A DNA stretch of 40,481 nt, taken from assembly GCA_017553575.1 (NCBI GenBank), contig JAFZKQ010000021.1:1-40481 (forward strand). Reading direction: 5' to 3'. The position numbers and the translations under genes were made by a program. Of this stretch, positions 31,299 through 39,654 are shown piece after piece (the first letter of the stretch is position 1; each line of letters starts with the position of its first letter). The notes beneath the pieces were generated by a model that was not told the origin of the DNA, did no database searches, and worked only from the letters and a program-made list of their open reading frames with translations. The stretch comes from Paludibacteraceae bacterium. Its GTDB lineage: Bacteria > Bacteroidota > Bacteroidia > Bacteroidales > Paludibacteraceae.

Positions 31299-31337
31299 AA
31301 AGAACCCAACCGAAGCAATTCAGTTGGGTTCTTTTTT
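31299..31337. terminator. Strong terminator between the FISUMP-like and HU genes
   Basis: An 11-12 bp perfect stem (AAGAACCCAAC / GTTGGGTTCTT) with a 12-nt loop is flanked by A-rich and T-rich runs, so it can act in both directions. It lies 30 bp after the lipoprotein stop. Confidence 0.9.
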
Positions 31338-31417
31338 ACTTTTGGGAAATCTGTTTTAGTGTTTCTTTCGCCTCTTAGAGGCAACCCCTCAAGTTGGGGA
31401 TTGATTCCCAATCGTTA

Positions 31418-31702
31418 TTATTTTTTGAGGCCAGAAACATCGTCTTTAAACTCTTCGCAAGGTTTGAAGAATGGGATGTTGTGTTCAGGAACAATAACTG
31501 CAGTATTCTTTGAGATGTTTCGAGCTGTCTTCTCCGCACGTTTTTTGAGTTGGAAAGTACCGAAACCTCTAAGATATACATTGTCACCTTTGGCAAGGGA
31601 ACCCTTGATTGTTTCCATAATGCCTTCAATTACTTGTAGTACATCTTGTGGGTCCAAGCCCGTAGACTTGGCAACCTTTGATGTGAGTTCTGCTTTTGTC
31701 AT
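31418..31702 (-). CDS. HU-family DNA-binding protein
   Basis: The 94-residue protein has the HU/IHF fold: an N-terminal helical body (MTKAELTSKVAKSTGLDPQD), the FGTFQLKKR strand and an arm that reads ARNISKNTAVIVPEHNIPFFKP. The arm has the Bacteroidota-type ISKNT sequence where many HU proteins have NPxTG. It bends and compacts DNA as a homodimer or heterodimer. It is a monocistronic minus-strand gene with a leader of about 170 nt that contains an inverted repeat. It is probably a normal chromosomal HU paralogue and not part of the flanking surface operons. Confidence 0.94.
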   Translation of the reverse strand: MTKAELTSKVAKSTGLDPQDVLQVIEGIMETIKGSLAKGDNVYLRGFGTFQLKKRAEKTARNISKNTAVIVPEHNIPFFKPCEEFKDDVSGLKK

Positions 31703-31735
31703 TTTATTGTTGTTTTTATTTGAGTCTTTCGTTCC

Positions 31736-31780
31736 GTAGGTGGCACACGTCTCTATTCAATTCTTAATCATGCTACCTAC
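31736..31780 (-). promoter_or_regulatory. Inverted repeat in the HU leader
   Basis: GTAGGTGGCA (31736-31745) and TGCTACCTAC (31771-31780) match as arms in 9 of 10 positions across a 25-nt loop. It lies in the predicted 5' leader of HU and could be an RNA hairpin or a protein-binding site. Confidence 0.4.
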
Positions 31781-31876
31781 TTGAATTTGAGATTATAAAC
31801 TAATTTGATAGAGCCGATTCATTGTCTTTTTTCCCGAAGAGAGGCAAAGCGTATGATGGCTCCCAGTTTCTGGCTG

Positions 31877-31884
31877 CAAATATA
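31877..31884 (-). promoter_or_regulatory. -7 element of the HU gene
   Basis: On minus this is TATATTTG, 175 bp before the HU ATG. The -33 position lacks TTG. It implies a leader of about 170 nt. Confidence 0.45.
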
Positions 31885-32085
31885 AGAAAACTTTTTAAAT
31901 GTCTGTCGTTAAAATTTCTTTATGGGGCGGTTATTCCTAGAAATTTATGGGGTTGCTCCTTCTTTTTTTAAACGGGCGACTTTTATCTTCTTTTCAGGAG
32001 ACTCAAGTTCTCTCTTTGCCACCTCTTTTGTCTGAAGAAAATGCTATTTCGTTGAAAAAAAAGTATTAAAAGTGGAGAAGAAAGG

Positions 32086-32115
32086 TTGTTTGTATTGGAA
32101 AAAAGTTATATTTGC
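32086..32115 (+). promoter_or_regulatory. Bacteroidota promoter of the T9SS/CotH operon
   Basis: TTG (32086-32088), a 19-bp spacer and TATATTTG (32108-32115) fit the consensus. Transcription from here would give a leader of about 340 nt before the ATG at 32461. Confidence 0.55.
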
Positions 32116-32460
32116 GCTGGTTATTGAAAGAGGAATTGTTTCCTTTTCAAGAATCTTTGTTGGCGATATTGCTGATTCAGTAGGGAAAATAGCTTGCGGT
32201 GTCGTTTCTTTTTGAGTGATGAATGTTTGTTAGGTACTTTTTGAATCAAGGTGGTATTGTCTTTTGCAGAGACGGAGTCATGCGTAATTTGTTAAAACCT
32301 TCTTGTTCCGTAAACTGAAGGATTGATGATGAATACTGTTTCTTTGTGATTTCGTTTATATTTTGGAATAGTGAACCTTCGGCGGTTGAGGGTCAGTCTG
32401 TTGTCCATGGTTTGTTGGATGGGAAATTGAATCTTTGCTGTCGAATAAATTGATACATAA

Positions 32461-32967
32461 ATGAAAAACATGAAAAGCATTGGGAGGTGTCTCCTTCTTA
32501 TGTCTTCTTTTTCTGTTTTCCCGTATTTGACATTTGCTCAGGCTGAGCGCAAGTCTATGGTGGTCAAATTGGAAGGACAGGAAAATGAAAAAGTTGTCTT
32601 TGCTCTCTCCGAGCAGCCGAAGTATTGGGTTTCGAACAATGAATTACATATTCAGACCCTTTCTGACGAGGCGCAGTATACGCTCTCTTCGGTCAAAGAA
32701 ATCTCTTTCTTGAATGAACACACGCAGTCGAACGAGTCGCTTTCGTCTGTTGACTTGTCCGTGTCTCCTAATCCGGCACAAGATTATATTACGATTTCGG
32801 GCTTGACCTCTAATTCTAATGTGGTCATGTTGGATGCGTCGGGTCTACTCATGAAACAATACTTTGTGGAGGATAGCCAAGGTGTCACCATTAAGGTCAG
32901 CCATCTTCCTAAAGGAGTCTATTTGTTGAAAATCAATGATAAACCCTATAAATTCATAAAGAAATGA
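32461..32967 (+). CDS. Minimal T9SS cargo: short beta module plus C-terminal sorting domain
   Basis: The 168-residue protein has a signal peptide (1-26). A beta module follows at about 28-85 (MVVKLEGQENEKVVFALSEQ to KEISFL), and then a complete type A sorting domain (about 96-168) with LSVSPNPAQDYITI and LPKGVYLLKI near the end. The sorting domain directs passage through the type IX system and attachment at the surface. There is no catalytic domain between, so the module itself is the cargo. Its stop overlaps the CotH gene by 4 nt, so the two are coupled. The same type of short beta module starts both downstream CotH proteins. Confidence 0.88.
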   Translation: MKNMKSIGRCLLLMSSFSVFPYLTFAQAERKSMVVKLEGQENEKVVFALSEQPKYWVSNNELHIQTLSDEAQYTLSSVKEISFLNEHTQSNESLSSVDLSVSPNPAQDYITISGLTSNSNVVMLDASGLLMKQYFVEDSQGVTIKVSHLPKGVYLLKINDKPYKFIKK

Positions 32968-34559
32968 AAAAAGTAGTCATCCTTTTCTTGCCTTGGATGG
33001 TGGCTTCATCATTGATGGCGCAGGAGTCTGTCCAAATGCAAATGACAAATGGTGAGAATGTCCTTCTCCCTGGATATGCAGTCGATACGATGGTCTCTTC
33101 TCCTCAGGAGCATAGGGTTCAGATGTCTTATCCTAAATCGGAAATCTCTACATTCTCGTTTTCTCCTAAAATCGAGGAGAGTGCGGTGAATTTGGATAAG
33201 GCGGATCTCCATCAATCCGACAACCTTCTTCGTTCCGTCTCTTTCTTGAAGAAAGACAACGGAGCGCTCCCGTATGATATTGTGGTGGATGCTATCGATA
33301 AGAAGAATTTGAAGTTGGTGATTCCTTCTGTGGCTTCGCTCTCTTCGGCTATCCCTTCTTTTGATGCCTCTGCCTCCTATATTTATGTGAACGGGAAAAA
33401 ATGGAGTGAGGGCGATAAGATTGATCTTTCGAAGGTGGCGGATGTGAAGTTGGTCGCTTTCAATGGTGATGTCCATAGCTATACGCTTCAGGTGGTCACT
33501 TCAAAAAATCCATTGTTGACCGTCAAGGCCAAAGAAGAGGTTACCTCTCAGTCTTGGGCCAAGGAGTCGTCCATGAAGATCGGAACAACCGATTTAGGAA
33601 CGATGAGTTTCAAGGGCAAGGGAAAGCATTTTGCCTCTGGCTTGAAGAATAATTACCGCATTAAATTCGATTCAAAGAAGTCTCTTTTGGAGATGACGAA
33701 GAACAAGCGTTGGGAGTTGGTTTCCTTGGATGGCGACCCCTCTTTGATGCGTGCGGCTTTGGCTTACGAATTTGCCTCTTCTCTTTCCGGCTTGGCTTGG
33801 ACTCCAAACTACCGAAAGGTGGATTTCCTCTTGAATGACACTTATATGGGGCCTTACTTGTTGGTGGAGCAGGTGCGTGTATGTAAGGGTCGTTTGGAAG
33901 GCGGCTATTTCGTCTCCATCCAAGATTCGTATGACGAGGGCGAGGATTTCTTCTTTGCGAAAATATCCAACATGCTCTTTGTGATGAAGGATCCTGAGAC
34001 GGGGTCGAGGGGTGCCGGACTTATCCGGGTGCAGGATAAGGTGAATGATTTTGAGAAACTTCTTTACTCTAATGGCGACTATTCTGCCATGATTGACATG
34101 CAGAGTTTCGTGGATTTCTATCTGATCAACGAAATTATGAAGGATGAGGATGCGTTTGCGACGGATTGTCATCTGAACGTTCGTGAGGATGGAGTCATTG
34201 CGATGGGGCCTGTGAGTTGCATGAATAAGTCGTTCGGTTTTGCGGGCGTTTCTCCGGAAGGCTTCGTGCGCGACCGCTCTCCTTGGTTTGTGGAGTTGTG
34301 CAAGAGTCCTTCTTTCGAATCCTTGATGAAGAAGCGTTTTGCTGAGATCTATGCGAAGAAGGGCGACTGGTTGGACAAGATCGATGAATGGTTCGAGGAG
34401 GGTTTGCTTCAGGCCGCTACCAATACGGGCGTTTGGAGTACGCTTGATGCGAAATCCGATGATTTGTCAGACCAGGAGGATGCCTATCGTCTCGAAGTCT
34501 CCAACATGAAAACGTGGTTGGAGAAACGTTTGGAATGGATGAAGTCAGAAATAGAATAA
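32964..34559 (+). CDS. CotH-fold protein, probable pseudokinase
   Basis: The 531-residue secreted protein has a signal peptide (1-19) and the short module ending STFSFS. A cadherin-like/DUF5018-type beta domain (about 75-190) and a CotH domain (about 200-520) follow. CotH signatures are visible as a degenerate FKGKGKH, NYRIKFDSKKS, YLLVEQVR and SFVDFYLINEIM. The acidic catalytic motif, which reads GPIWDFDLAFG in the intact paralogue, is here GPVSCMNKSFG (Ser418-Cys-Met-Asn421). Both metal/catalytic Asp residues are lost. CotH proteins of spores are atypical kinases, so this one is likely inactive and may bind or regulate. It overlaps the T9SS cargo by 4 nt and lies 11 bp before the double-CotH gene. 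Confidence 0.88.
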   Translation: MKKVVILFLPWMVASSLMAQESVQMQMTNGENVLLPGYAVDTMVSSPQEHRVQMSYPKSEISTFSFSPKIEESAVNLDKADLHQSDNLLRSVSFLKKDNGALPYDIVVDAIDKKNLKLVIPSVASLSSAIPSFDASASYIYVNGKKWSEGDKIDLSKVADVKLVAFNGDVHSYTLQVVTSKNPLLTVKAKEEVTSQSWAKESSMKIGTTDLGTMSFKGKGKHFASGLKNNYRIKFDSKKSLLEMTKNKRWELVSLDGDPSLMRAALAYEFASSLSGLAWTPNYRKVDFLLNDTYMGPYLLVEQVRVCKGRLEGGYFVSIQDSYDEGEDFFFAKISNMLFVMKDPETGSRGAGLIRVQDKVNDFEKLLYSNGDYSAMIDMQSFVDFYLINEIMKDEDAFATDCHLNVREDGVIAMGPVSCMNKSFGFAGVSPEGFVRDRSPWFVELCKSPSFESLMKKRFAEIYAKKGDWLDKIDEWFEEGLLQAATNTGVWSTLDAKSDDLSDQEDAYRLEVSNMKTWLEKRLEWMKSEIE

Positions 34560-34570
34560 AGGAGAATATC

Positions 34571-37500
34571 ATGAAAAGGAACTTAATCATATTATCCCTG
34601 CTTACTTCATTTTCGATGGCGGGGGCTCAATCCTATATATCGGTTTCCGGCAACGGATTCGATGGAAAAATTGATTACAATTCGGTAGATTCAATTTATG
34701 AGAAGGGGAATGTCCGCTTCATAGACTTGAAATTCCCGATGACGAATGTCGAGAAAATCAAGTATGAGATCGGCGAAACTCCAGATTTGTCAGCTTCGGA
34801 TCAGGCAACGCAAAACAACCGTATGCTCCGTTTCTATTTGTCGGCAGCATCGAACGAAGGGAATGTTGTGAGCGATGTGGAGGGCGAGATTGACGGGAAT
34901 ACCATCTCCGTCTTCGTTCCCTACTTGATCGATTTCCATGCTTTGAAGCCTTCTTTTGAGACGAAAGGTAAGGTCTATGTGGATGGGGCAAGGCAGAAGA
35001 GCGGTGTTACGGCTCAAAATTTTTCAACCTCCAAAACTTATAAAGTCGTTTCTGAATCAGGTGAAATCCAGACTTATACCGTAAATATTTACAATAGCGG
35101 TTTGGCGGTTCTTCGTTTGACGCAGGCCAATGTCAATGGAAACGGTGGTTTGTATGAGGATTGGACTCCTAAGAGTCCTTTCTCGGCAGAGTCTAGTTAT
35201 GGCTCCAAGTCTAATTATTACGGGAAAGCTTCCGTAAAAAGAAAGGGTAGCCGTTATCAGATGGGTGGAAAGTTCAATTTCTCTTTGAAGTTGGATGAGA
35301 AGGTTTCCTATTCCTCCCTTGCAGGGGGAAAACGTTGGATTCTTCTTTCCAATGCGAAGGATAAGTCAATGTTGCGTGCTTATGCAGGCTTCCAGTTGGC
35401 TTCCAGTTGCGAGGCTTTGGGCTGGACTCCGTCGGCTTCCCATGTGGAATGGGTTTTGGACGGAAAGCATGAAGGAACGTATCTCCTTTGTGAGCAAATC
35501 CGTGTGCAGGAGGGTCGTGTCCCTAATGGCTCTGTTTGGGAGATAACGGACGATTACGATGCGGATGACGCAGTCTTTAAGTCATCGGTTTCGGGGCTCT
35601 CTTTCCGTTCGGAAGATCCTGAATATGCGGGCTCGAATGATTTCTCTTCTGTCCGGAAATTGGTGGAAGATTTCGAGACGGCTCTTTATGGAAATAAATT
35701 CGATGATGCCAGCAGGGGCTATCGTCAATATATCGATGTTAATAGCTTCGTGGATTGGTATTTGGTGACGGAAATCGGAAAGTATCGTGATGGGGCGTTC
35801 AAGAAGAACTGCTATATGACGGTGAACGCCGATGGAAAGATCGTCATGGGACCAATCTCCGATTTCACAATGGCTTTCGGTCAGAATAATGACTCCGCCG
35901 AGGATTTCGTGGTGAGAAACGAGGGTTGGATGAAGCGCTTGTTCGAAGACCCTTATTTCGTCGGTTTGGTCGCTTCCCGTTTCGAGGAGATTAAGTCTGC
36001 CAAGTCGGATTGGTTGAAGTCGATTACGGATGAGGCGAAACTACTCTCCTTGTCTGTGGTTGCCAACGAGCAGTTGTGGAATAGCTTGGGTGATGCATCG
36101 CGCAGTGCCTCTTCTATCCAGTCTGATTACTCTTCCGAGGTGTCCTCTTTGACATCGTGGATTGAGAAAAGGTTGGAGTGGCTCTCTGTCCGTATGGAGG
36201 CTGAGAAGTCTTTGGCTAAAACGGACTCTCGTAACTCGAACAATGCGGTGACTGCCTTCAGCCTGAAGAAATCGAAAAATTCAGTCGCTCTCTTATCCGA
36301 TTATTCGGCAGAGATTACCTCTGACAGCATCAAGATTTTTGTCCCTTATTTGGCTCATTTTGACATGGTGCCTGAGTTCTCGCTTGCACAGGGGGCTACG
36401 GCCTATGTGAATGGCGAAAAGGTGACGAGCGGTTCTTCTTCGCTCAATTTCCAAAAGCCATTTGATTTGAAGGTCATCTCCTCTTCTGGCGACGTGCGTA
36501 CGTACAAGGTGCATGTCTATAATAGTGGAATCCCTGTGGTCTATGTGACGACGGTAGGTAACCGGAAGATCAACGACAAGGAGACTTGGATTCCGCAGAC
36601 TTTCGAGGTCTATCGTGAGGATGGAACTTTGGACTACAAGGGAACGACGGATTCCATCAAGGGTAGGGGTAACTCAACTTGGTCGGTTTCCTCCAGCAAA
36701 AAGCCGTATGCCGTGAAGTTGGACCACAAGGCGGAGATTTTGGGTATGTTGGAGCATAAACGTTGGTGTTTGATGGCGAACTACTATGATGCTTCGTTCA
36801 TCCGTAACGAGTTGGCCAACTACCTTTCCAAACGATATACGTCGGCTTATTGGTCGCCAAGTGGCTACAATGTGGAGTTCGTCTTGAACGGTTCGCACTT
36901 GGGTAACTACTATCTCTGTGAGCAGGTTCGTAATTCGGACGATAGGGTCAATGCCGATTTCTTGATTGAGGTGGACCGAAAGGCCAATCAGATGGAGAAC
37001 CAACGAGGTGACATTGTCGGTACGAAGACAAACAACCACTTCTTCTTCAAGGATCCTGACCGCGACGAAATCTCTGATTCAGATCTTAATCGCGTGAAGA
37101 AACTGATGGATGAGTTCGAGTCGGCACTATATGACAATGGACGCTTCCTCGATGCAACGAATGGTTATCATAAGTATGTCGATTTGGAGAGTTTCGTGGA
37201 TTGGTACTTGATCAAGGAGTTAAGTAAGGACTACGACGGAAATATGTTTACCAGTTGCTATTTCCAAGTGACGGAAGACAACAAGTTGGTGATGGGTCCT
37301 ATCTGGGATTTCGACTTGGCTTTCGGAGGCAATCCTTTTGAGACTATGATGGGCGGTTTCGGTTTCGGTGGTGCAGGCGCAGGCGGTAGTCATGATTATG
37401 CTTGGTATAACGAGCCTCAGGATTACTATATTGCCGAGGCGGATTGGTTTGTCCAAATGTTCAAGGACCCTGATTTCATCGCATTGTGTTTGCAGAAGGT

Positions 37501-37756
37501 GAACAACATGGTAGACCATATGGATGATATAATGGCCTATATCGATGAGAACACGGCACTTTTGACCCTCTCCGATTCTGCCAATAAGGAAGGCTATTCT
37601 GCCGGCGGAGGCGGTGGCTGGGGCTTCAACTGGGGCGGCGGAGGCGGTGGTGGCACCACTACGACCAAGACCTATGCAGAGAAGATGGATATCATCAAGA
37701 AGTTTGTCCGCGAAAGATTGCTTTGGATGCAGAAAGATTTGAAATCGAGAAGATAA
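34571..37756 (+). CDS. Double CotH protein: degenerate plus intact kinase-like domains
   Basis: I start at the ATG at 34571 (1061 residues), preceded by a good AAGGAGA and giving the signal peptide MKRNLIILSLLTSFSMAGAQ. Two copies of a DUF5018-like beta domain plus CotH domain follow (beta about 55-180, CotH about 190-540, beta about 555-660, CotH about 660-1040). The first CotH reads ISDFTMAFG at the catalytic motif (Ser430-Asp-Phe-Thr433) and lacks RGNSTW. The second is canonical: RGNSTW (699-704), KKPYAVKLD, YYLCEQVR, SFVDWYLIKEL and WDFD (912-915). Gly-rich inserts (GGFGFGGAGAGG and GGGGGWGFNW) sit after it. It is probably a secreted surface protein kinase with a built-in pseudokinase. 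Confidence 0.9.
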   Translation: MKRNLIILSLLTSFSMAGAQSYISVSGNGFDGKIDYNSVDSIYEKGNVRFIDLKFPMTNVEKIKYEIGETPDLSASDQATQNNRMLRFYLSAASNEGNVVSDVEGEIDGNTISVFVPYLIDFHALKPSFETKGKVYVDGARQKSGVTAQNFSTSKTYKVVSESGEIQTYTVNIYNSGLAVLRLTQANVNGNGGLYEDWTPKSPFSAESSYGSKSNYYGKASVKRKGSRYQMGGKFNFSLKLDEKVSYSSLAGGKRWILLSNAKDKSMLRAYAGFQLASSCEALGWTPSASHVEWVLDGKHEGTYLLCEQIRVQEGRVPNGSVWEITDDYDADDAVFKSSVSGLSFRSEDPEYAGSNDFSSVRKLVEDFETALYGNKFDDASRGYRQYIDVNSFVDWYLVTEIGKYRDGAFKKNCYMTVNADGKIVMGPISDFTMAFGQNNDSAEDFVVRNEGWMKRLFEDPYFVGLVASRFEEIKSAKSDWLKSITDEAKLLSLSVVANEQLWNSLGDASRSASSIQSDYSSEVSSLTSWIEKRLEWLSVRMEAEKSLAKTDSRNSNNAVTAFSLKKSKNSVALLSDYSAEITSDSIKIFVPYLAHFDMVPEFSLAQGATAYVNGEKVTSGSSSLNFQKPFDLKVISSSGDVRTYKVHVYNSGIPVVYVTTVGNRKINDKETWIPQTFEVYREDGTLDYKGTTDSIKGRGNSTWSVSSSKKPYAVKLDHKAEILGMLEHKRWCLMANYYDASFIRNELANYLSKRYTSAYWSPSGYNVEFVLNGSHLGNYYLCEQVRNSDDRVNADFLIEVDRKANQMENQRGDIVGTKTNNHFFFKDPDRDEISDSDLNRVKKLMDEFESALYDNGRFLDATNGYHKYVDLESFVDWYLIKELSKDYDGNMFTSCYFQVTEDNKLVMGPIWDFDLAFGGNPFETMMGGFGFGGAGAGGSHDYAWYNEPQDYYIAEADWFVQMFKDPDFIALCLQKVNNMVDHMDDIMAYIDENTALLTLSDSANKEGYSAGGGGGWGFNWGGGGGGGTTTTKTYAEKMDIIKKFVRERLLWMQKDLKSRR

Positions 37757-37762
37757 AAAATG

Positions 37763-37794
37763 AAGAGGAGCGCATGCAGGTGCGCTCCTCTTTT
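37763..37794 (+). terminator. Terminator of the T9SS/CotH operon
   Basis: A perfect 12-bp stem (AAGAGGAGCGCA / TGCGCTCCTCTT) with a 6-nt loop and a short T-run lies 6 bp after the CotH stop. Confidence 0.9.
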
Positions 37795-37847
37795 GTTGCC
37801 CAAGAAAGAAACCGTATTAGAAATTTTTTTTTACCAAAGCAATTTTT

Positions 37848-37855
37848 TAATTTTG
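37848..37855 (+). promoter_or_regulatory. -7 element of the gene at 37940
   Basis: TAATTTTG fits TAnnTTTG and lies 85 bp before the ATG. The -33 region is a T-run without G. Confidence 0.4.
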
Positions 37856-37939
37856 AAAGTTCCTTCTCTGGTCGGATGTTGGATTCTGCCGATTATAGGA
37901 GAAAAAAATGTGAAGAATCCTTCAAGTGTTTGTAAACGT

Positions 37940-38971
37940 ATGAATTGCAGAAAATTATTGTTTGGTGCATTGGCTGCTTCCCTTTCATTGGCATCGAATG
38001 CACAGACCTCAAGGGATAGTGTTTATGTTAAGGCTGAGTTGAACACCTATTCGATCAATTATGACAAGGCACTGCCGGAGATAGAACGGTTTATAGAGGG
38101 AAACTCATTGTTAGTCAAAAGGAAAACACAGGATTTTGAGACGGTTCGATATGACCTTGTGATGACAGCGGCGCAATATAATGAGATCAAGCATCGTTTG
38201 GAGGAGTGGAAATTTGCAGTTATCGATTCGAAAGAGCAGACGATAGATTTGTCGCGTAAGATTGAGAACCATGTGGCTTCGATGGACCGACTGAAAGCTG
38301 ATATTAGCTTGTTGCAGAAAAAGAAGGAGTACATTAAGGGAGATACCTTGTTGTATGAGTTGGATGGCCTGATTTACGATAAAAACGAAAAGTTGAGGCA
38401 AGAGAGTAGGGAGTATGCGGAAGATTGTGCCTCTATAGGTACTGTGAACCTTGATCTTTATTTGATGCGTGACGAGACCTCTCCGTCGCAAACGAAGGTA
38501 CGTTTTGTGAATATGCCGGGATTTGAATATAGTTTCTTGATGGTCGGAAATCCTAAGCCTGGGTTCTCCGCAAAATACTATGACGGATATAACTTGAAGT
38601 ATATTTTCACCAAAGGAAAAACCTTTGTGGATCTTGGTGTTTTTAAGGCAAGGGATGTGGCAGAAGCAGACTCCACTACGCTTACTGACGCTTTCAACAT
38701 CAGTTTCGGACAGGATTTCTATTCCCGCCATTTCGGTCGCGGAGCGAGGAAGTTCCTCAATATGTATTCAGGATATAATCTCGGTTTCATGATGTATAGC
38801 GGAGAAAAGAGATCCACAAAAACGGTTTATCTGAGTCCTACCGTTGGCGTAGAGTTGTTCAAGAACCGCTATGTGCTTTGGGACTTGCGTGGAGCATATT
38901 ATGTGCCAATCATGCACAACTATGATTTGAGAGGATGGCAATTCTCCATGTCGTTCAATGTGGCCTTCTAG
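37940..38971 (+). CDS. Envelope protein: coiled-coil region plus outer-membrane barrel-like C-terminus
   Basis: I start at the ATG at 37940 (343 residues). The in-frame ATG at 37760 lies in the preceding terminator, and the added 60 residues look random. MNCRKLLFGALAASLSLASNAQ is a signal peptide. A charged, helical, coiled-coil-like part (about 75-165, rich in Lys, Glu and Leu) is followed by strands typical of a beta barrel (FEYSFLMVG, FNISFGQDFY, YNLGFMMYSG) and a final QFSMSFNVAF ending in Phe. It is likely an outer-membrane protein. The exact family was not recognised. It follows the CotH operon but has its own terminator boundary and probably its own promoter. Confidence 0.8.
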   Translation: MNCRKLLFGALAASLSLASNAQTSRDSVYVKAELNTYSINYDKALPEIERFIEGNSLLVKRKTQDFETVRYDLVMTAAQYNEIKHRLEEWKFAVIDSKEQTIDLSRKIENHVASMDRLKADISLLQKKKEYIKGDTLLYELDGLIYDKNEKLRQESREYAEDCASIGTVNLDLYLMRDETSPSQTKVRFVNMPGFEYSFLMVGNPKPGFSAKYYDGYNLKYIFTKGKTFVDLGVFKARDVAEADSTTLTDAFNISFGQDFYSRHFGRGARKFLNMYSGYNLGFMMYSGEKRSTKTVYLSPTVGVELFKNRYVLWDLRGAYYVPIMHNYDLRGWQFSMSFNVAF

Positions 38972-39654
38972 GAGGAAAGATCATAGTCGATTTTCCAAGA
39001 TGGAAGGCGAAATCCTTGGGTGTCAGAAACCATTTGTTGAGATAGGTTGATTTAGATATGACAATACTAATCTAGGAGTTAGGTTTGGATGAAAGATTCT
39101 CTGCAAGACAATCGTATGAAAAGAAATTCTTTGAGAATATTGACATTATTCCCGAGTGATTTGATTAATGGAATCTGTGCTATCATAATTATGTAGTACT
39201 TGTGTGATTATATGAGTTGGAGATGGAACTCTAACATTGCTCCATTTGTATCTTTTGTTACTAACAAAGGCGAAGCTATGCCCGCACGTGTCGTATCTTG
39301 CGAAGGCTAGTAGTGGTGGAGACGGGGCTTTACTACTAGGAGGCATAGACAATGCGAAAAAGGTCAGAACAATATTTACGGAGTACATAAATTAAATGAC
39401 AATGAGTAATCAAAAAGGAAAAGACTGTCATTTTTTTTCGGACATTACAACCATTTTTAGATGTGCAGCTTTGGCATATGGGATTTCTTCGATTTTCTCA
39501 ATATGGTGTAGTGGATTATCTTCTCCGAAAAATTTCTCAAAAGTTGGAATGATTATATCGAGGAATGTATCAAAAGTGAATATATGTATAAGATTCACTA
39601 ATTTGCTCTAATAGACTTTGGTAGCAAGAGCCCCAAATACAACAAGAAAGTGAT
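38972..39654. other. 683-bp AT-rich intergenic region
   Basis: No gene is clearly supported. A minus frame at 39146-39388 would encode an 80-residue peptide with a weakly signal-like start, and a plus frame at 39396-39611 would encode 71 residues. Neither shows a motif or a convincing start. No terminator or promoter consensus was recognised. It may be a remnant of a lost element. Confidence 0.45.

Larger units (their letters stand above)
31703..32460. other. Divergent intergenic region with two long leaders
   Basis: These 758 bases between HU (minus) and the T9SS-cargo gene (plus) hold a -7 element and leader for each. No ORF on either strand is supported; a short minus frame at 32292-32480 has no signal. 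No known riboswitch motif was recognised. Confidence 0.5.

Noticed and set aside
37760-37939. N-terminal extension of the envelope protein at 37940
   Set aside because: It runs through a strong terminator hairpin and encodes no plausible protein; the inner ATG gives a clean signal peptide.
39146-39388. 80-residue minus-strand frame with weak signal-like start
   Set aside because: No family, no promoter match and poor hydrophobic core; noted only as part of the intergenic region.
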